Assembly (NCBI GenBank): GCA_036566745.1
Contig: DATCVR010000298.1
Coordinates: 1-31,382 of the forward strand
Source: DATCVR01 sp036566745
GTDB taxonomy: Bacteria; Actinomycetota; Actinomycetes; Jiangellales; Jiangellaceae
DNA: 31,382 nt
Reading direction: 5' to 3'
Shown: positions 22,653 through 30,134 of the stretch, in pieces
How positions within the stretch are numbered: position 1 is the stretch's first letter
Layout of the letters: every line of letters begins with the position of its first letter
The notes under the pieces: model-generated
Told to the model about the DNA's origin: nothing
What the model saw: the letters and a program-made list of their open reading frames with translations, nothing else
The model's database searches: none
Position numbers and translations under genes: made by a program

Positions 22653-23651
22653 TCATGGAGCGATCAGCGTCGACTCGCCGCCGTAGTCGTCGACCCGCTT
22701 CGCCTGGATCCGCTCCGGGCTGGGCCAGCGGATGTCCCACGCCCACCCCAGCTTCTCGAAGGCCCAGATGATGCGCGCCGTGGAGTCGATCTGGCCCTTG
22801 AGCACGCCGTGGCGGGCGCACGTCGGGTCGGCGTGGTGGAGGTTGTGCCACGACTCTCCGCCCGACAACAGGGCCAGCCACCACACGTTGCCCGACTTGT
22901 CGCGGCTCTCGAACGGTCGCTCGCCGATGGCGTGGCAGATCGAGTTGATCGACCACGTGACGTGGTGAATGAGGGCGATGCGCACGAGCGTGGCCCAGAA
23001 GAACGCCGTCAGCGCGCCGTGCCACGACCACGTCGCGAGGCCGCCGATGATCGGAGGTATCAGCAACGACAACGCAGTCCACAGCGGGAAGAGCCGGCTG
23101 ATGCGCACGATGTCCTTGTCCTTGAGCAGATCCGGCGCGAACTTGCGCGGATCGGTCTGCTCGACGTCGAACATCCAGCCCATGTGGGCGTAGAACATGC
23201 CCTTCACCAGGGCGGGGATCGTCTCGCCGTAGCGCCACGGGGAGTGCGGGTCGCCCTCCTTGTCGGCGAACTTGTGGTGCCGGCGGTGGTCGGAGACCCA
23301 GCGGATGATTGGGCCCTCGATCGCCATGCTGCCGGCAATGGCCAGCGCGATCTTGACCCCGCGGTTGGCCTTGAACGACCGGTGGGTGAAGTAGCGATGG
23401 AACCCGACGGTGACCCCGTGCAGCGCGATGACGTACATGACGACGGCGAGGACGACGTCGAGCCAGCTCAGGTAACCGCCCATCCAGGCGACCGGCACCG
23501 CGGCGATCAGCGCCAGGAACGGCAGCGCGATGAAGGCGCCGATGGTGATGCGCTCCTTCATCGACTGGGTGTCGCCGCTGAGGGTGCCGCGAGGGAGGTC
23601 GGCCTCGGACGGCTGCGCCTCCTGGCTCGTGGCGATATCGGTGGGAGCCAT
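22653..23651 (-). CDS. Delta-9 acyl-CoA desaturase-like membrane fatty acid desaturase
   Basis: Introduces a double bond into membrane fatty acyl chains with a di-iron site, adjusting fluidity. The 332-aa protein carries the three histidine boxes of the acyl-CoA desaturase family: HRYFTH (about 85-90), HRRHH (122-126) and HNLHH (269-273), with hydrophobic segments at ITIGAFIALPFLALIAAVPV, WLDVVLAVVMYVIALHG, LSLLIPPIIGGLAT and FFWATLVRIALIHHV. The first ~30 residues are soluble. ATG 23651 has GGAGG (23659-23663) 7 nt upstream. The TetR gene follows by 25 bp. Electron donor partners are not in this window. Confidence 0.94.
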   Translation of the reverse strand: MAPTDIATSQEAQPSEADLPRGTLSGDTQSMKERITIGAFIALPFLALIAAVPVAWMGGYLSWLDVVLAVVMYVIALHGVTVGFHRYFTHRSFKANRGVKIALAIAGSMAIEGPIIRWVSDHRRHHKFADKEGDPHSPWRYGETIPALVKGMFYAHMGWMFDVEQTDPRKFAPDLLKDKDIVRISRLFPLWTALSLLIPPIIGGLATWSWHGALTAFFWATLVRIALIHHVTWSINSICHAIGERPFESRDKSGNVWWLALLSGGESWHNLHHADPTCARHGVLKGQIDSTARIIWAFEKLGWAWDIRWPSPERIQAKRVDDYGGESTLIAP

Positions 23652-23675
23652 CGTCGGACCTCCATAGCGGTGAGC

Positions 23676-23713
23676 ACCCTAGCTACGCCACCGTAACCTA
23701 CGTTGGCGTAGGT
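23676..23713 (-). promoter_or_regulatory. Desaturase promoter with two tandem palindromic operators
   Basis: On the minus strand a -10 TAGGGT spans 23681-23676. Just upstream are TACGNNNNCGTA palindromes at 23684-23695 and 23699-23710; the distal one extends to a 7-4-7 inverted repeat (ACCTACGttggCGTAGGT, 23696-23713). The centres are 15 bp apart. Tandem palindromes abutting the -10 indicate strong repression. TetR downstream is the natural candidate. Confidence 0.68.
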
Positions 23714-23775
23714 AAGGCAAACCGAAGGTGCATGGTCCATGATGATTTCGACGCCATCGAGCCTTCGGAGGGGTC

Positions 23776-24183
23776 ATGGCAGAGTTGAAGACATCTCGTC
23801 ACGACGGCGACGTCGGCGCCTTCCTCGACGCGATACCCGACGACCAGCGCCGGGCCGATGCGCGGGCGGTCTGCGAGCTGATGGCCCGCGTGGCCGACCG
23901 GCCGCCCGCGATGTGGGGGACGAGCATCGTGGGATTCGGTGAGCGGCACCTGCGCTACGCCAGCGGACGCGAGCTGGACTGGTTCGACATCGGGTTCTCG
24001 CCGCGCCGGCGGTCCCTGACCCTCTACGTCACCGAGGGCTTCGAGGGCTACGACGACCTCCTCGAGCGGCTCGGCGCGCACACCACCGGCGTCTCGTGCC
24101 TCTACCTGAGGCGACTCTCGGACGTCGACGCCGGCGTGCTCGAGGAGATCGTCACCCGGTCGGTGGCCCACGTGCGAGCGTGA
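23776..24183 (+). CDS. DUF1801-family protein
   Basis: 135-aa protein with the DUF1801 features: ADARAVCELMARV, the conserved WGTSIVGFGERHLRY (typical G-x-G-x-Y pattern), and ELDWFDIGFSPRRRSLTLYV. The family is widespread with a beta-sandwich-like fold and no established activity. GGAGG lies 4 nt before ATG 23776. It is divergent from the desaturase with the operator region between; no link to fatty acids is evident otherwise. No transmembrane or signal sequence is visible. Confidence 0.85.
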   Translation: MAELKTSRHDGDVGAFLDAIPDDQRRADARAVCELMARVADRPPAMWGTSIVGFGERHLRYASGRELDWFDIGFSPRRRSLTLYVTEGFEGYDDLLERLGAHTTGVSCLYLRRLSDVDAGVLEEIVTRSVAHVRA

Positions 24184-24245
24184 CCGGGCGGTCGTGACAC
24201 CGGGTCGATGCCGGGTCATCGGGCAACCGGCCGGCCGGGCACCGG

Positions 24246-24290
24246 TAATCTCTGGCGTTGGACGGCGTGGCGTGACGCCCGGCGCCGTCC
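24246..24290 (+). promoter_or_regulatory. -10 box and hairpin upstream of tRNA-Gln
   Basis: TAATCT at 24246-24251 could be the tRNA promoter -10. The following leader holds a strong hairpin, GGACGGCG (24260-24267) with CGCCGTCC (24283-24290), ending 2 nt before the mature 5' end. It could help processing or shield the leader. The gap 24184-24245 shows nothing else. Confidence 0.4.
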
Positions 24291-24292
24291 GA

Positions 24293-24363
24293 TCCGCCGT
24301 GGTGTAATGGCAGCACGAGGGACTTTGAATCCCTTTGTCCAGGTTCGAGTCCTGGCGGCGGAG
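24293..24363 (+). tRNA. tRNA-Gln (anticodon TTG)
   Basis: The cloverleaf closes well: acceptor stem TCCGCCG (24293-24299) with CGGCGGA (24356-24362), discriminator G at 24363, anticodon stem AGGGA/TCCCT with loop CTTTGAA giving anticodon TTG at 24325-24327 (decodes CAA), and T stem CCAGG/CCTGG around TTCGAGT. The CCA end is not encoded; CCC follows. Length without CCA is 71 nt, usual for glutamine tRNA. It lies directly upstream of glmU, an arrangement common in actinobacteria. Confidence 0.96.
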
Positions 24364-24401
24364 CCCCCGTCCGCGGTTGGGTGGCGCGGCTCGGGTCGGG
24401 G

Positions 24402-24407
24402 TATCGT
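24402..24407 (+). promoter_or_regulatory. -10 box upstream of glmU
   Basis: TATCGT at 24402-24407 fits TANNNT, between the tRNA and glmU. A leader of about 34 nt with GAGGAG (24433-24438) follows. Confidence 0.4.
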
Positions 24408-24447
24408 CATGCGCGGTCCCGCCACCGACGTCGAGGAGCACGCTCGC

Positions 24448-25920
24448 GTGACTACGCGCCCGGCCGCCGTCGTCGTTCTCGCCGCAGGCGAGGGCACGCG
24501 GATGAAGTCATCCACTCCCAAGGTCCTCCACGAACTCGCCGGCCGCACACTGGTGGGTCATGCGGTCGCGGCGGCCGAGCTGCTCGAACCCGAGCACCTC
24601 ACCGTGGTCGTCGGTCACGGCCGCGACCTCGTCAGCGCTCACCTCGCCGACGTCGCGCCGCGCGTCACCACGGCCGTCCAGGATCGCCAGCTGGGCACCG
24701 GGCACGCGGTCGGCTGCGCGCTCGAGGCGCTGCCCGAGCTCGACGGCGTGATCGTCGTCACGTACGGCGACGTGCCACTGCTCACCGGACAGACCCTCCG
24801 CGACCTCGTCGACCGCCACGTCGCCGACGGCAACGGCGTCACGGTCCTCACGGCCGAGGTCGCCGACCCCACCGGGTACGGCCGCATCGTGCGCGACCCC
24901 GACGGAGGGGTCCGCGGCATCGTCGAGCACAAGGACGCCTCGGCCGAGGTCCTCGCCGTCCGCGAGATCAACTCCGGCATCTACGCCTTCGACGCCGACG
25001 TGCTGCGTACCGGCCTCAAGCAGCTCACCACCGACAACTCCCAGGGCGAGCTGTACCTCACCGACGTGCTGAGCATCGCCCGCACCGACGGCCGCCGCGT
25101 GGGAGCCCACGAGACCACCGACTCCTGGCAGACCGAGGGGGTCAACGACCGCGTCCAGCTCGCGGCCATGCACCGCGAGCTCAACCGCCGGGTCACCGAG
25201 GGCTGGATGCGGGCCGGCGTCACCGTGGTCGACCCGGCCACCACCTGGATCGACGTCACGGTCCAGCTCGGCCGCGACGTCGTGGTGCGTCCCGGCGTCC
25301 AGTTGCACGGCACCACCGTCATCGCCGAGCGGGCCGTGATCGGCCCCGACTCCACCCTCACCGACACCCAGGTGGGCGCCGGCGCGAGCGTCGTGCGCAC
25401 CCACGCCCTCGGCGCCGTGATCGGTGCCGACGCCACCGTCGGGCCGTTCACCTACCTGCGCCCGGGTACCCAGTTGGGCGTCAAGGCCAAGGCCGGCGCC
25501 TACGTCGAGGTCAAGGCGTCCACGGTGGGCGACGGCGCGAAGGTGCCGCACCTGTCCTACGTGGGCGACGCCACCATCGGCGAGGGCGCCAACATCGGCG
25601 CCGGCACGATCTTCGCCAACTACGACGGCGTGGCCAAGCACCCCACCACCGTGGGCCGGCACGCGTTCGTCGGCAGCGACTCGGTGCTGGTCGCGCCGGT
25701 CGAGATCGCCGACGGGAGCTACGTGGCCGCCGGTTCCACCGTGATCAACTCCACCGAGCCCGGCGAGCTGGCCGTCGCGCGCGGCACCCAGCGCAATATC
25801 GCGGGCTGGGTCGAGCGCAAGCGCGCCGGCACCCGCTCCGCGGAGGCAGCGCGCCAGGCCGTGGCGCGGCACACTGATGACAGGGCCGGACACGACACAG
25901 AGGGCGAGCGCGACGCATGA
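24448..25920 (+). CDS. glmU: Bifunctional GlmU: N-acetylglucosamine-1-phosphate uridyltransferase/glucosamine-1-phosphate acetyltransferase
   Basis: Makes UDP-N-acetylglucosamine for the cell wall in two steps. The 490-aa protein has the N-terminal nucleotidyltransferase with LAAGEGTRMKS at 11-21, TPKVLHEL, QLGTGHAVGCALE and TYGDVPLL, then EINSGIYAFD. The C-terminal left-handed beta-helix follows, with hexapeptide repeats, the acetyl-site region PFTYLRPGTQLG, and HLSYVGDATIGEGANIGAGTIFAN. The start GTG 24448 has GAGGAG 9 nt upstream; the open frame from 24208 includes the tRNA. The last ~40 residues are a charged tail. It overlaps prs (ATGA at 25917-25920), as in many actinobacteria. Confidence 0.97.
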   Translation: MTTRPAAVVVLAAGEGTRMKSSTPKVLHELAGRTLVGHAVAAAELLEPEHLTVVVGHGRDLVSAHLADVAPRVTTAVQDRQLGTGHAVGCALEALPELDGVIVVTYGDVPLLTGQTLRDLVDRHVADGNGVTVLTAEVADPTGYGRIVRDPDGGVRGIVEHKDASAEVLAVREINSGIYAFDADVLRTGLKQLTTDNSQGELYLTDVLSIARTDGRRVGAHETTDSWQTEGVNDRVQLAAMHRELNRRVTEGWMRAGVTVVDPATTWIDVTVQLGRDVVVRPGVQLHGTTVIAERAVIGPDSTLTDTQVGAGASVVRTHALGAVIGADATVGPFTYLRPGTQLGVKAKAGAYVEVKASTVGDGAKVPHLSYVGDATIGEGANIGAGTIFANYDGVAKHPTTVGRHAFVGSDSVLVAPVEIADGSYVAAGSTVINSTEPGELAVARGTQRNIAGWVERKRAGTRSAEAARQAVARHTDDRAGHDTEGERDA

Positions 25921-26894
25921 GCGGCATCCGGGCGAGCAACACGAAGACGCTGATGCTCTTCGGTGGCCGGGCCCACCCCGAGCTCAACGAGGAAGTGGCC
26001 CGCCACGTCGGGGTCGACCTGATCCCCACCACGGCCTACGACTTCGCCAACGGCGAGATCTACGTGCGCTTCGAGGAGAGCGTGCGGGGCAGCGACTCGT
26101 TCGTCATCCAGAGCCACACCGCTCCGATCAACGAGTGGATCATGGAGCAGCTGATCATGGTCGACGCGCTGAAGCGTGCCTCGGCCAAGCGGATCACCGT
26201 GGTCATGCCCTTCTACGGCTACGCTCGCCAGGACAAGAAGCACCGCGGTCGCGAGCCGATCTCGGCGCGGCTCATGGCGGACATGTTCAAGACCGCAGGC
26301 GCCGACCGCCTGATGGCTGTCGACCTCCACACCGCCCAGATCCAGGGCTTCTTCGACGGGCCCGTCGATCACCTCTGGGCTCTGCCGATCCTCGCCGACT
26401 ACGTCGCCGCCAACTACGACTCCTCGAACATGACGATCGTCTCGCCCGACGCCGGGCGGGTACGGGTGGCCGACCAGTGGGCAGACCGGCTCGGCACGCC
26501 GCTGGCGATCATCCACAAGCGCCGCGACCCGAACGTCGCCAACCAGGTCAAGGTCCACGAGGTGGTCGGTGAGGTCGCCGGCCGGACCTGTCTGCTGGTC
26601 GACGACATGATCGACACGGCCGGCACCATCACCCAGGCCGCCGAGGCGCTGCTCGGAAACGGCGCCGAAAGCGTGCTGGTCGCGGCCACCCACGCGGTGC
26701 TGTCCGGCCCCGCCGTCGATCGGCTGAAGAACTCCGGCATCCGCGAGGTCATCGTCACCAACACCTTGCCGATCCCGGTCGAGCGGCGCTTCGACAACCT
26801 CTCGGTGCTCTCCATCGCGCCGCTCATCGGGCGGGCCATCCGCGAAGTGTTCACCGACGGTTCGGTCACCAGCCTGTTCAACGGCAACGCCTGA
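25917..26894 (+). CDS. prs: Ribose-phosphate pyrophosphokinase (PRPP synthetase)
   Basis: Makes PRPP from ribose 5-phosphate and ATP, feeding purines, pyrimidines, histidine, tryptophan and, in actinobacteria, decaprenyl-phosphoarabinose. The 325-aa protein has the ATP-binding region DFANGEIYVRF, the flexible-loop YGYARQDKKHRGREPISARL, the metal-binding MAVDLHTAQIQGFFDGPVDHL, SPDAGRVRVA, and the PRPP-binding loop VDDMIDTAGTI at about 228-238. ATG 25917 overlaps the glmU stop, so the two are translationally coupled. No key residue is missing. Confidence 0.97.
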   Translation: MSGIRASNTKTLMLFGGRAHPELNEEVARHVGVDLIPTTAYDFANGEIYVRFEESVRGSDSFVIQSHTAPINEWIMEQLIMVDALKRASAKRITVVMPFYGYARQDKKHRGREPISARLMADMFKTAGADRLMAVDLHTAQIQGFFDGPVDHLWALPILADYVAANYDSSNMTIVSPDAGRVRVADQWADRLGTPLAIIHKRRDPNVANQVKVHEVVGEVAGRTCLLVDDMIDTAGTITQAAEALLGNGAESVLVAATHAVLSGPAVDRLKNSGIREVIVTNTLPIPVERRFDNLSVLSIAPLIGRAIREVFTDGSVTSLFNGNA

Positions 26895-27072
26895 TCCCTC
26901 CGCCGTCCGGGGTCGTTTCGACGTCACGGCCTGAGCAGGGGTAGAATCCCCGGGTTGCCTCGGCGAGGGCGCCCTTGACGGCTCCGTGATCGACGCGGTG
27001 CGCCATCGGCGCGCCATCTCGCCCGAGCATCCACTGACGCCCGATCGCCACCGCCTGTCGAGGAGTTCCCCC
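26895..27072 (+). promoter_or_regulatory. rplY promoter and long leader
   Basis: A -10 TAGAAT sits at 26942-26947. Transcription from it would give a leader of about 120 nt before GTG 27073, with short self-complementary stretches such as the CGGTGCGCCATCGGCGCGCC region around 26996-27015. AGGAG at 27061-27065 is the ribosome-binding site. Ribosomal protein genes often have leader RNA control, but I recognise no named structure. Confidence 0.4.
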
Positions 27073-27723
27073 GTGTCCGACGTCAAGATCGCCGCCGAGC
27101 TGCGCACCGAGTTCGGCAAGGGCCCTGCGCGCCGTCTGCGGCGCGCCGACAAGGTGCCTGCGGTGCTCTACGGGCACGGCACCGACCCGGTCCACCTCGC
27201 CCTGCCCGGGCACGAGACCATGCTCGCCCTCAAGACCGCCAACGTCCTGCTCACGCTCGACATCGACGGCAGCGGCGCCGAGCTGGCTCTTCCCAAGCAC
27301 GTCCAGCGCGACCCGCTGCGCGGCACCATCGAGCACGTCGACCTCCTGCTGGTCAAGCGCGGCGAGAAGGTCACCGTCGACGTGCCGGTCCACCTGGTCG
27401 GCGAGGCCGCGCCGGGCACCCTGGTCAACCTCGACCAGCCCACGATCTCCATCGAGGCCGAGGCCACCCACCTGCCCGTGGGCGTCGACGTCTCCATCGA
27501 GGGGCTCGGCGAGGGCACCCAGATCCACGCCGGCGACCTCGTCCTGCCCCAGGGCTCCACGCTGGCCGCCGACGCCGACCTGCTGGTCGTCAACATCTCG
27601 ACCGCTCCGTCCGCCGCCGACCTCGAGGGCGAGACCGAGGGCGAAGCCGGCGAGGCCGCCGAGGGCGAGACCGCCGAGGCTGCCGGCGAGGCTGCCGAGG
27701 GCGCCGGGTCCGACGAGTCCTGA
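27073..27723 (+). CDS. rplY: Large ribosomal subunit protein bL25, long Ctc-type form
   Basis: Binds 5S rRNA in the 50S subunit. The 216-aa protein is the two-domain Ctc/TL5-type: N-terminal L25 barrel (IAAELRTEFGKGPARRLR, VPAVLYGHG, RDPLRGTIEHVDLLLV) and a C-terminal beta domain (VTVDVPVHLVGEAAPG, LVNLDQPTISIEAEATHLP). The last ~30 residues form an acidic Ala/Glu/Gly-rich tail, usual in actinobacteria. Start GTG 27073 has AGGAG 7 nt upstream; the frame is open from 26986 without support. pth follows by 50 bp, a widespread pairing. Confidence 0.96.
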   Translation: MSDVKIAAELRTEFGKGPARRLRRADKVPAVLYGHGTDPVHLALPGHETMLALKTANVLLTLDIDGSGAELALPKHVQRDPLRGTIEHVDLLLVKRGEKVTVDVPVHLVGEAAPGTLVNLDQPTISIEAEATHLPVGVDVSIEGLGEGTQIHAGDLVLPQGSTLAADADLLVVNISTAPSAADLEGETEGEAGEAAEGETAEAAGEAAEGAGSDES

Positions 27724-27773
27724 GCTCGTCACCAGCGTCACCCGCACGATCACGAAAGGGCCGGAGTTCACCG

Positions 27774-28358
27774 ATGTCCGACGACACCTGGCTCGTCGTC
27801 GGACTCGGGAACCCCGGCCCTTCGTATGCCGCCACCCGGCACAACGTCGGCTTCATGGTCCTCGACCTGCTCGCCGCCCGCCTGGGTGAGAAGTTCAAGG
27901 TCCACCGCCGCGGCCGCGCCGAGGTCATCGAGACCCGCCTGGGTGACGTCCCGGGCGTGCGCACCGTGCTGGCCCGGCCCCGCTCGTACATGAACGAGTC
28001 CGGCGGGCCGGTGGCGAGCCTGGGCGAGTTCTACAAGATCGATCCGGACCACCTCGTGGTGATCCACGACGAGCTCGACATCCCGTTCGGCACCCTCCGG
28101 CTCAAGCGCGGTGGCGGCGACAACGGCCACAACGGGCTCCGCTCGGTCCGCTCGGCCCTCGGCACCGGCGATTTCTGCCGCGTCCGGGTCGGCATCGGGC
28201 GTCCGCCTGGGCGGATGGACCCGGCGGCGTTCGTGCTCAAGCCGTTCTCGGCCACCGAACGACGCGATCTCGAGCTGGAGGTCGACCGCGCGGCCGACGC
28301 CGTCGAGGCGCTCGTGGTCGACGGGCTGACCTATGCCCAGAACCACTACAACGCCTGA
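27774..28358 (+). CDS. pth: Peptidyl-tRNA hydrolase
   Basis: Releases peptides from peptidyl-tRNAs that fall off ribosomes, recycling tRNA. The 194-aa protein has VVGLGNPGPSYAATRHNVGF with the catalytic His at about 23, RPRSYMNESGGPV with Asn at about 74, HDELDIPFG with Asp at about 99, and GGGDNGHNGLRS with Asn at about 120. GGAG at about 27762-27765 stands 8 nt before ATG 27774. It follows rplY by 50 bp. No odd features are seen. Confidence 0.97.
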   Translation: MSDDTWLVVGLGNPGPSYAATRHNVGFMVLDLLAARLGEKFKVHRRGRAEVIETRLGDVPGVRTVLARPRSYMNESGGPVASLGEFYKIDPDHLVVIHDELDIPFGTLRLKRGGGDNGHNGLRSVRSALGTGDFCRVRVGIGRPPGRMDPAAFVLKPFSATERRDLELEVDRAADAVEALVVDGLTYAQNHYNA

Positions 28359-28373
28359 GAAGGTGAACGGCAG

Positions 28374-28425
28374 TTGACGCTGAGATGACGTTCCCCTAGC
28401 GTCGACTTGCTGGCCAGCGTATATT
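28374..28425 (+). promoter_or_regulatory. Promoter of the sugar-phosphate transferase gene
   Basis: A near-consensus -35 TTGACG (28374-28379) and -10 TAGCGT (28397-28402) are separated by exactly 17 nt. A second -10-like TATATT is at 28420-28425. The leader to 28490 is G-rich (runs of six and seven G at about 28455-28460 and 28482-28488) and is otherwise unassigned. Confidence 0.6.
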
Positions 28426-28490
28426 CGGCGAGCAACTTCACCGGTCGGGATTCAGGGGGGCCGGGCGGAGACGGAAGCCTTGGGGGGGCC

Positions 28491-30014
28491 ATGGCTACTG
28501 TCGGCTTGCCGACGGCTGGTGCGCACGTAGGTGAGCACCGACGACGTTCAGTCCGGTTCGGGCGACGGCGCGCACGGGGGCGACCCCAGGACCGTCGCCA
28601 TCGCCTTCGCCATTCCCGTTCGGTCGTCGCGGGTGATCTTGTCACGGCGGTGCTCGCGGTCGTCACGGCGTGGCTGGTCGCACCGGCCTCCACGCCCACC
28701 GGAGCGCTCGTCGCACTCACCATCGCCACTCTCGCGTGGCCGATCGTGCTGGCCGTGCGCGGCACGTACGGTCCAAGTCCGTTCGGCGAACGTGGCGAGG
28801 CGGCCCTGGTCGCCCGGGCACTGGTGGTGTTCCTGGCCGTCCTGGCACTCGGCGGTGCCGTGCTCGGACGCGACGTGTCCAACCGGTCCTTCCTGGCCGC
28901 GGCGGGGATCCTGCTCGCCGGCTCGGTGATCGTGCGGGCGCTGTCCCACCGGCGGCAACAGGCGCTACAAACTGACGGGCGGGTGGTGAACCGCACCCTG
29001 GCCGTGGGGACGGGCCCGGCGATCTCGGCGTTCGTCGACGAGCTCGCCAACGGCACCGACCATCCCTTCGTCGTCGTCGGCGCCTGTGTCGAGGGTGACG
29101 ACCGGCTGGTCGAGGACGTGCCCCAGGTGGCGTGGCTGACGCCGCCGGTCGACGGCGCGGATCCGCTGCGTGACGTCGCGCCCATCCAGCACGTCCTCGA
29201 CGCCGTGGGCTCCGTCGAGGCCGACACCGTGTGTGTGATGCCAGGGTCGCAGTTCTCCGGCGACCGGCTGCGGGTGCTGGGCTGGGTGCTGGCCGAGCGG
29301 GACATCGACCTCGTGACGACCCTGGGCGTCGCGGGCGTCGCGCCGCACCGGATGCGACTCGGCAGCGCCGGCGGGGTCACGCTGCTGCACGTCCGTGCTA
29401 CCCGATCCGACGGTCTGGGCCGGTTCCTCAAGGCTGCGGTCGACCGTGCCGTGGCAGGGCTCGCGCTGGTCTTCTCGCTGCCCGTCTTCCTGGTCATCGC
29501 GGTGGCCGTGCGCGCCGAGGGGAGTGGGCCGGTCCTGTACCGGCAACCGCGGATCGGGCGCGGCGGGCGGGCGTTCACGATGCTCAAGTTCCGCACGATG
29601 TGCCCGGACGCCGACTCGTTGCGGGCCGATCTGATCGGCTCGACCGACCACGAGGGCCCGATGTTCAAGCTCCGCGACGATCCGCGGATCACGAAGGTGG
29701 GCCGGCTGCTGCGCCGGAGTTCGCTCGACGAGCTGCCGCAGCTGGTGAACGTCATGCGCGGCGAGATGTCATTGGTGGGGCCGAGGCCGCCGCTGCCCGA
29801 GGAGGTGGCCCATTACGACCCGGTCGAGCTGCGGCGCCTGCGGGCGACCCCGGGCATGACGGGCCTGTGGCAGGTCAGTGGCCGCGCCAACCTGTCGTGG
29901 GACGAGACGGTCCGGCTCGACCTGCAGTACATCGACAACTGGACGCTGGGTCAGGACGTCCGCCTGATCGGCCGCACCGCGGGAGCGGTGATCAAGGGCA
30001 CCGGGGCCTACTGA
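28491..30014 (+). CDS. Undecaprenyl-phosphate sugar phosphotransferase (WbaP/CpsE-like exopolysaccharide initiator)
   Basis: Transfers a sugar phosphate to the lipid carrier undecaprenyl phosphate, starting exopolysaccharide or glycan synthesis at the inner membrane. Four hydrophobic helices (VVAGDLVTAVLAVVTAWLV, ALVALTIATLAWPIVLAV, ALVVFLAVLALGGAVLG, FLAAAGILLAGSVIV) are followed by a soluble CoA-binding-like domain. A fifth helix and catalytic domain have VLYRQPRIGRGG, MLKFRTM, the KVGRLLRRSSLDELPQL motif, MSLVGPRPP, and PGMTGLWQVSGR. ATG 28491 is the in-frame start. The first ~45 codons are Arg-rich with low third-position GC, and another frame looks more coding there, so the N-terminus is uncertain (see findings). 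Confidence 0.88.
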   Translation: MATVGLPTAGAHVGEHRRRSVRFGRRRARGRPQDRRHRLRHSRSVVAGDLVTAVLAVVTAWLVAPASTPTGALVALTIATLAWPIVLAVRGTYGPSPFGERGEAALVARALVVFLAVLALGGAVLGRDVSNRSFLAAAGILLAGSVIVRALSHRRQQALQTDGRVVNRTLAVGTGPAISAFVDELANGTDHPFVVVGACVEGDDRLVEDVPQVAWLTPPVDGADPLRDVAPIQHVLDAVGSVEADTVCVMPGSQFSGDRLRVLGWVLAERDIDLVTTLGVAGVAPHRMRLGSAGGVTLLHVRATRSDGLGRFLKAAVDRAVAGLALVFSLPVFLVIAVAVRAEGSGPVLYRQPRIGRGGRAFTMLKFRTMCPDADSLRADLIGSTDHEGPMFKLRDDPRITKVGRLLRRSSLDELPQLVNVMRGEMSLVGPRPPLPEEVAHYDPVELRRLRATPGMTGLWQVSGRANLSWDETVRLDLQYIDNWTLGQDVRLIGRTAGAVIKGTGAY

Positions 30015-30025
30015 CCCGGGACCGC

Positions 30026-30078
30026 CGCCCTCGTGCCCACATCTTGGACGTGATGTCCGACATGTGAACACGAGGGCG
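30026..30078. terminator. Three-tier symmetric palindrome after the sugar transferase gene
   Basis: Outer arms of 10 bp (30026-30035 with 30069-30078), a 2x2 internal loop, middle arms of 5 bp (CACAT/ATGTG at 30038-30042 and 30062-30066), a 3x3 loop, and a 4-bp top (GGAC/GTCC, 30046-30049 and 30055-30058) with a 5-nt loop. It begins 11 bp after the transferase stop and precedes the cysQ promoter. A rho-independent-like terminator without T-run, or a dispersed palindrome. Confidence 0.6.
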
Positions 30079-30098
30079 TGCGCTGTCGGCAGCCCACC

Positions 30099-30130
30099 TA
30101 CTCTGGTTCGCTTGACGGCGTCCCAGGGAG
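30099..30130 (+). promoter_or_regulatory. -10 box and ribosome-binding site of the cysQ-like gene
   Basis: TACTCT at 30099-30104 fits TANNNT; AGGGAG at 30125-30130 is 4 nt before GTG 30135. Confidence 0.45.
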
Positions 30131-30134
30131 ACAC

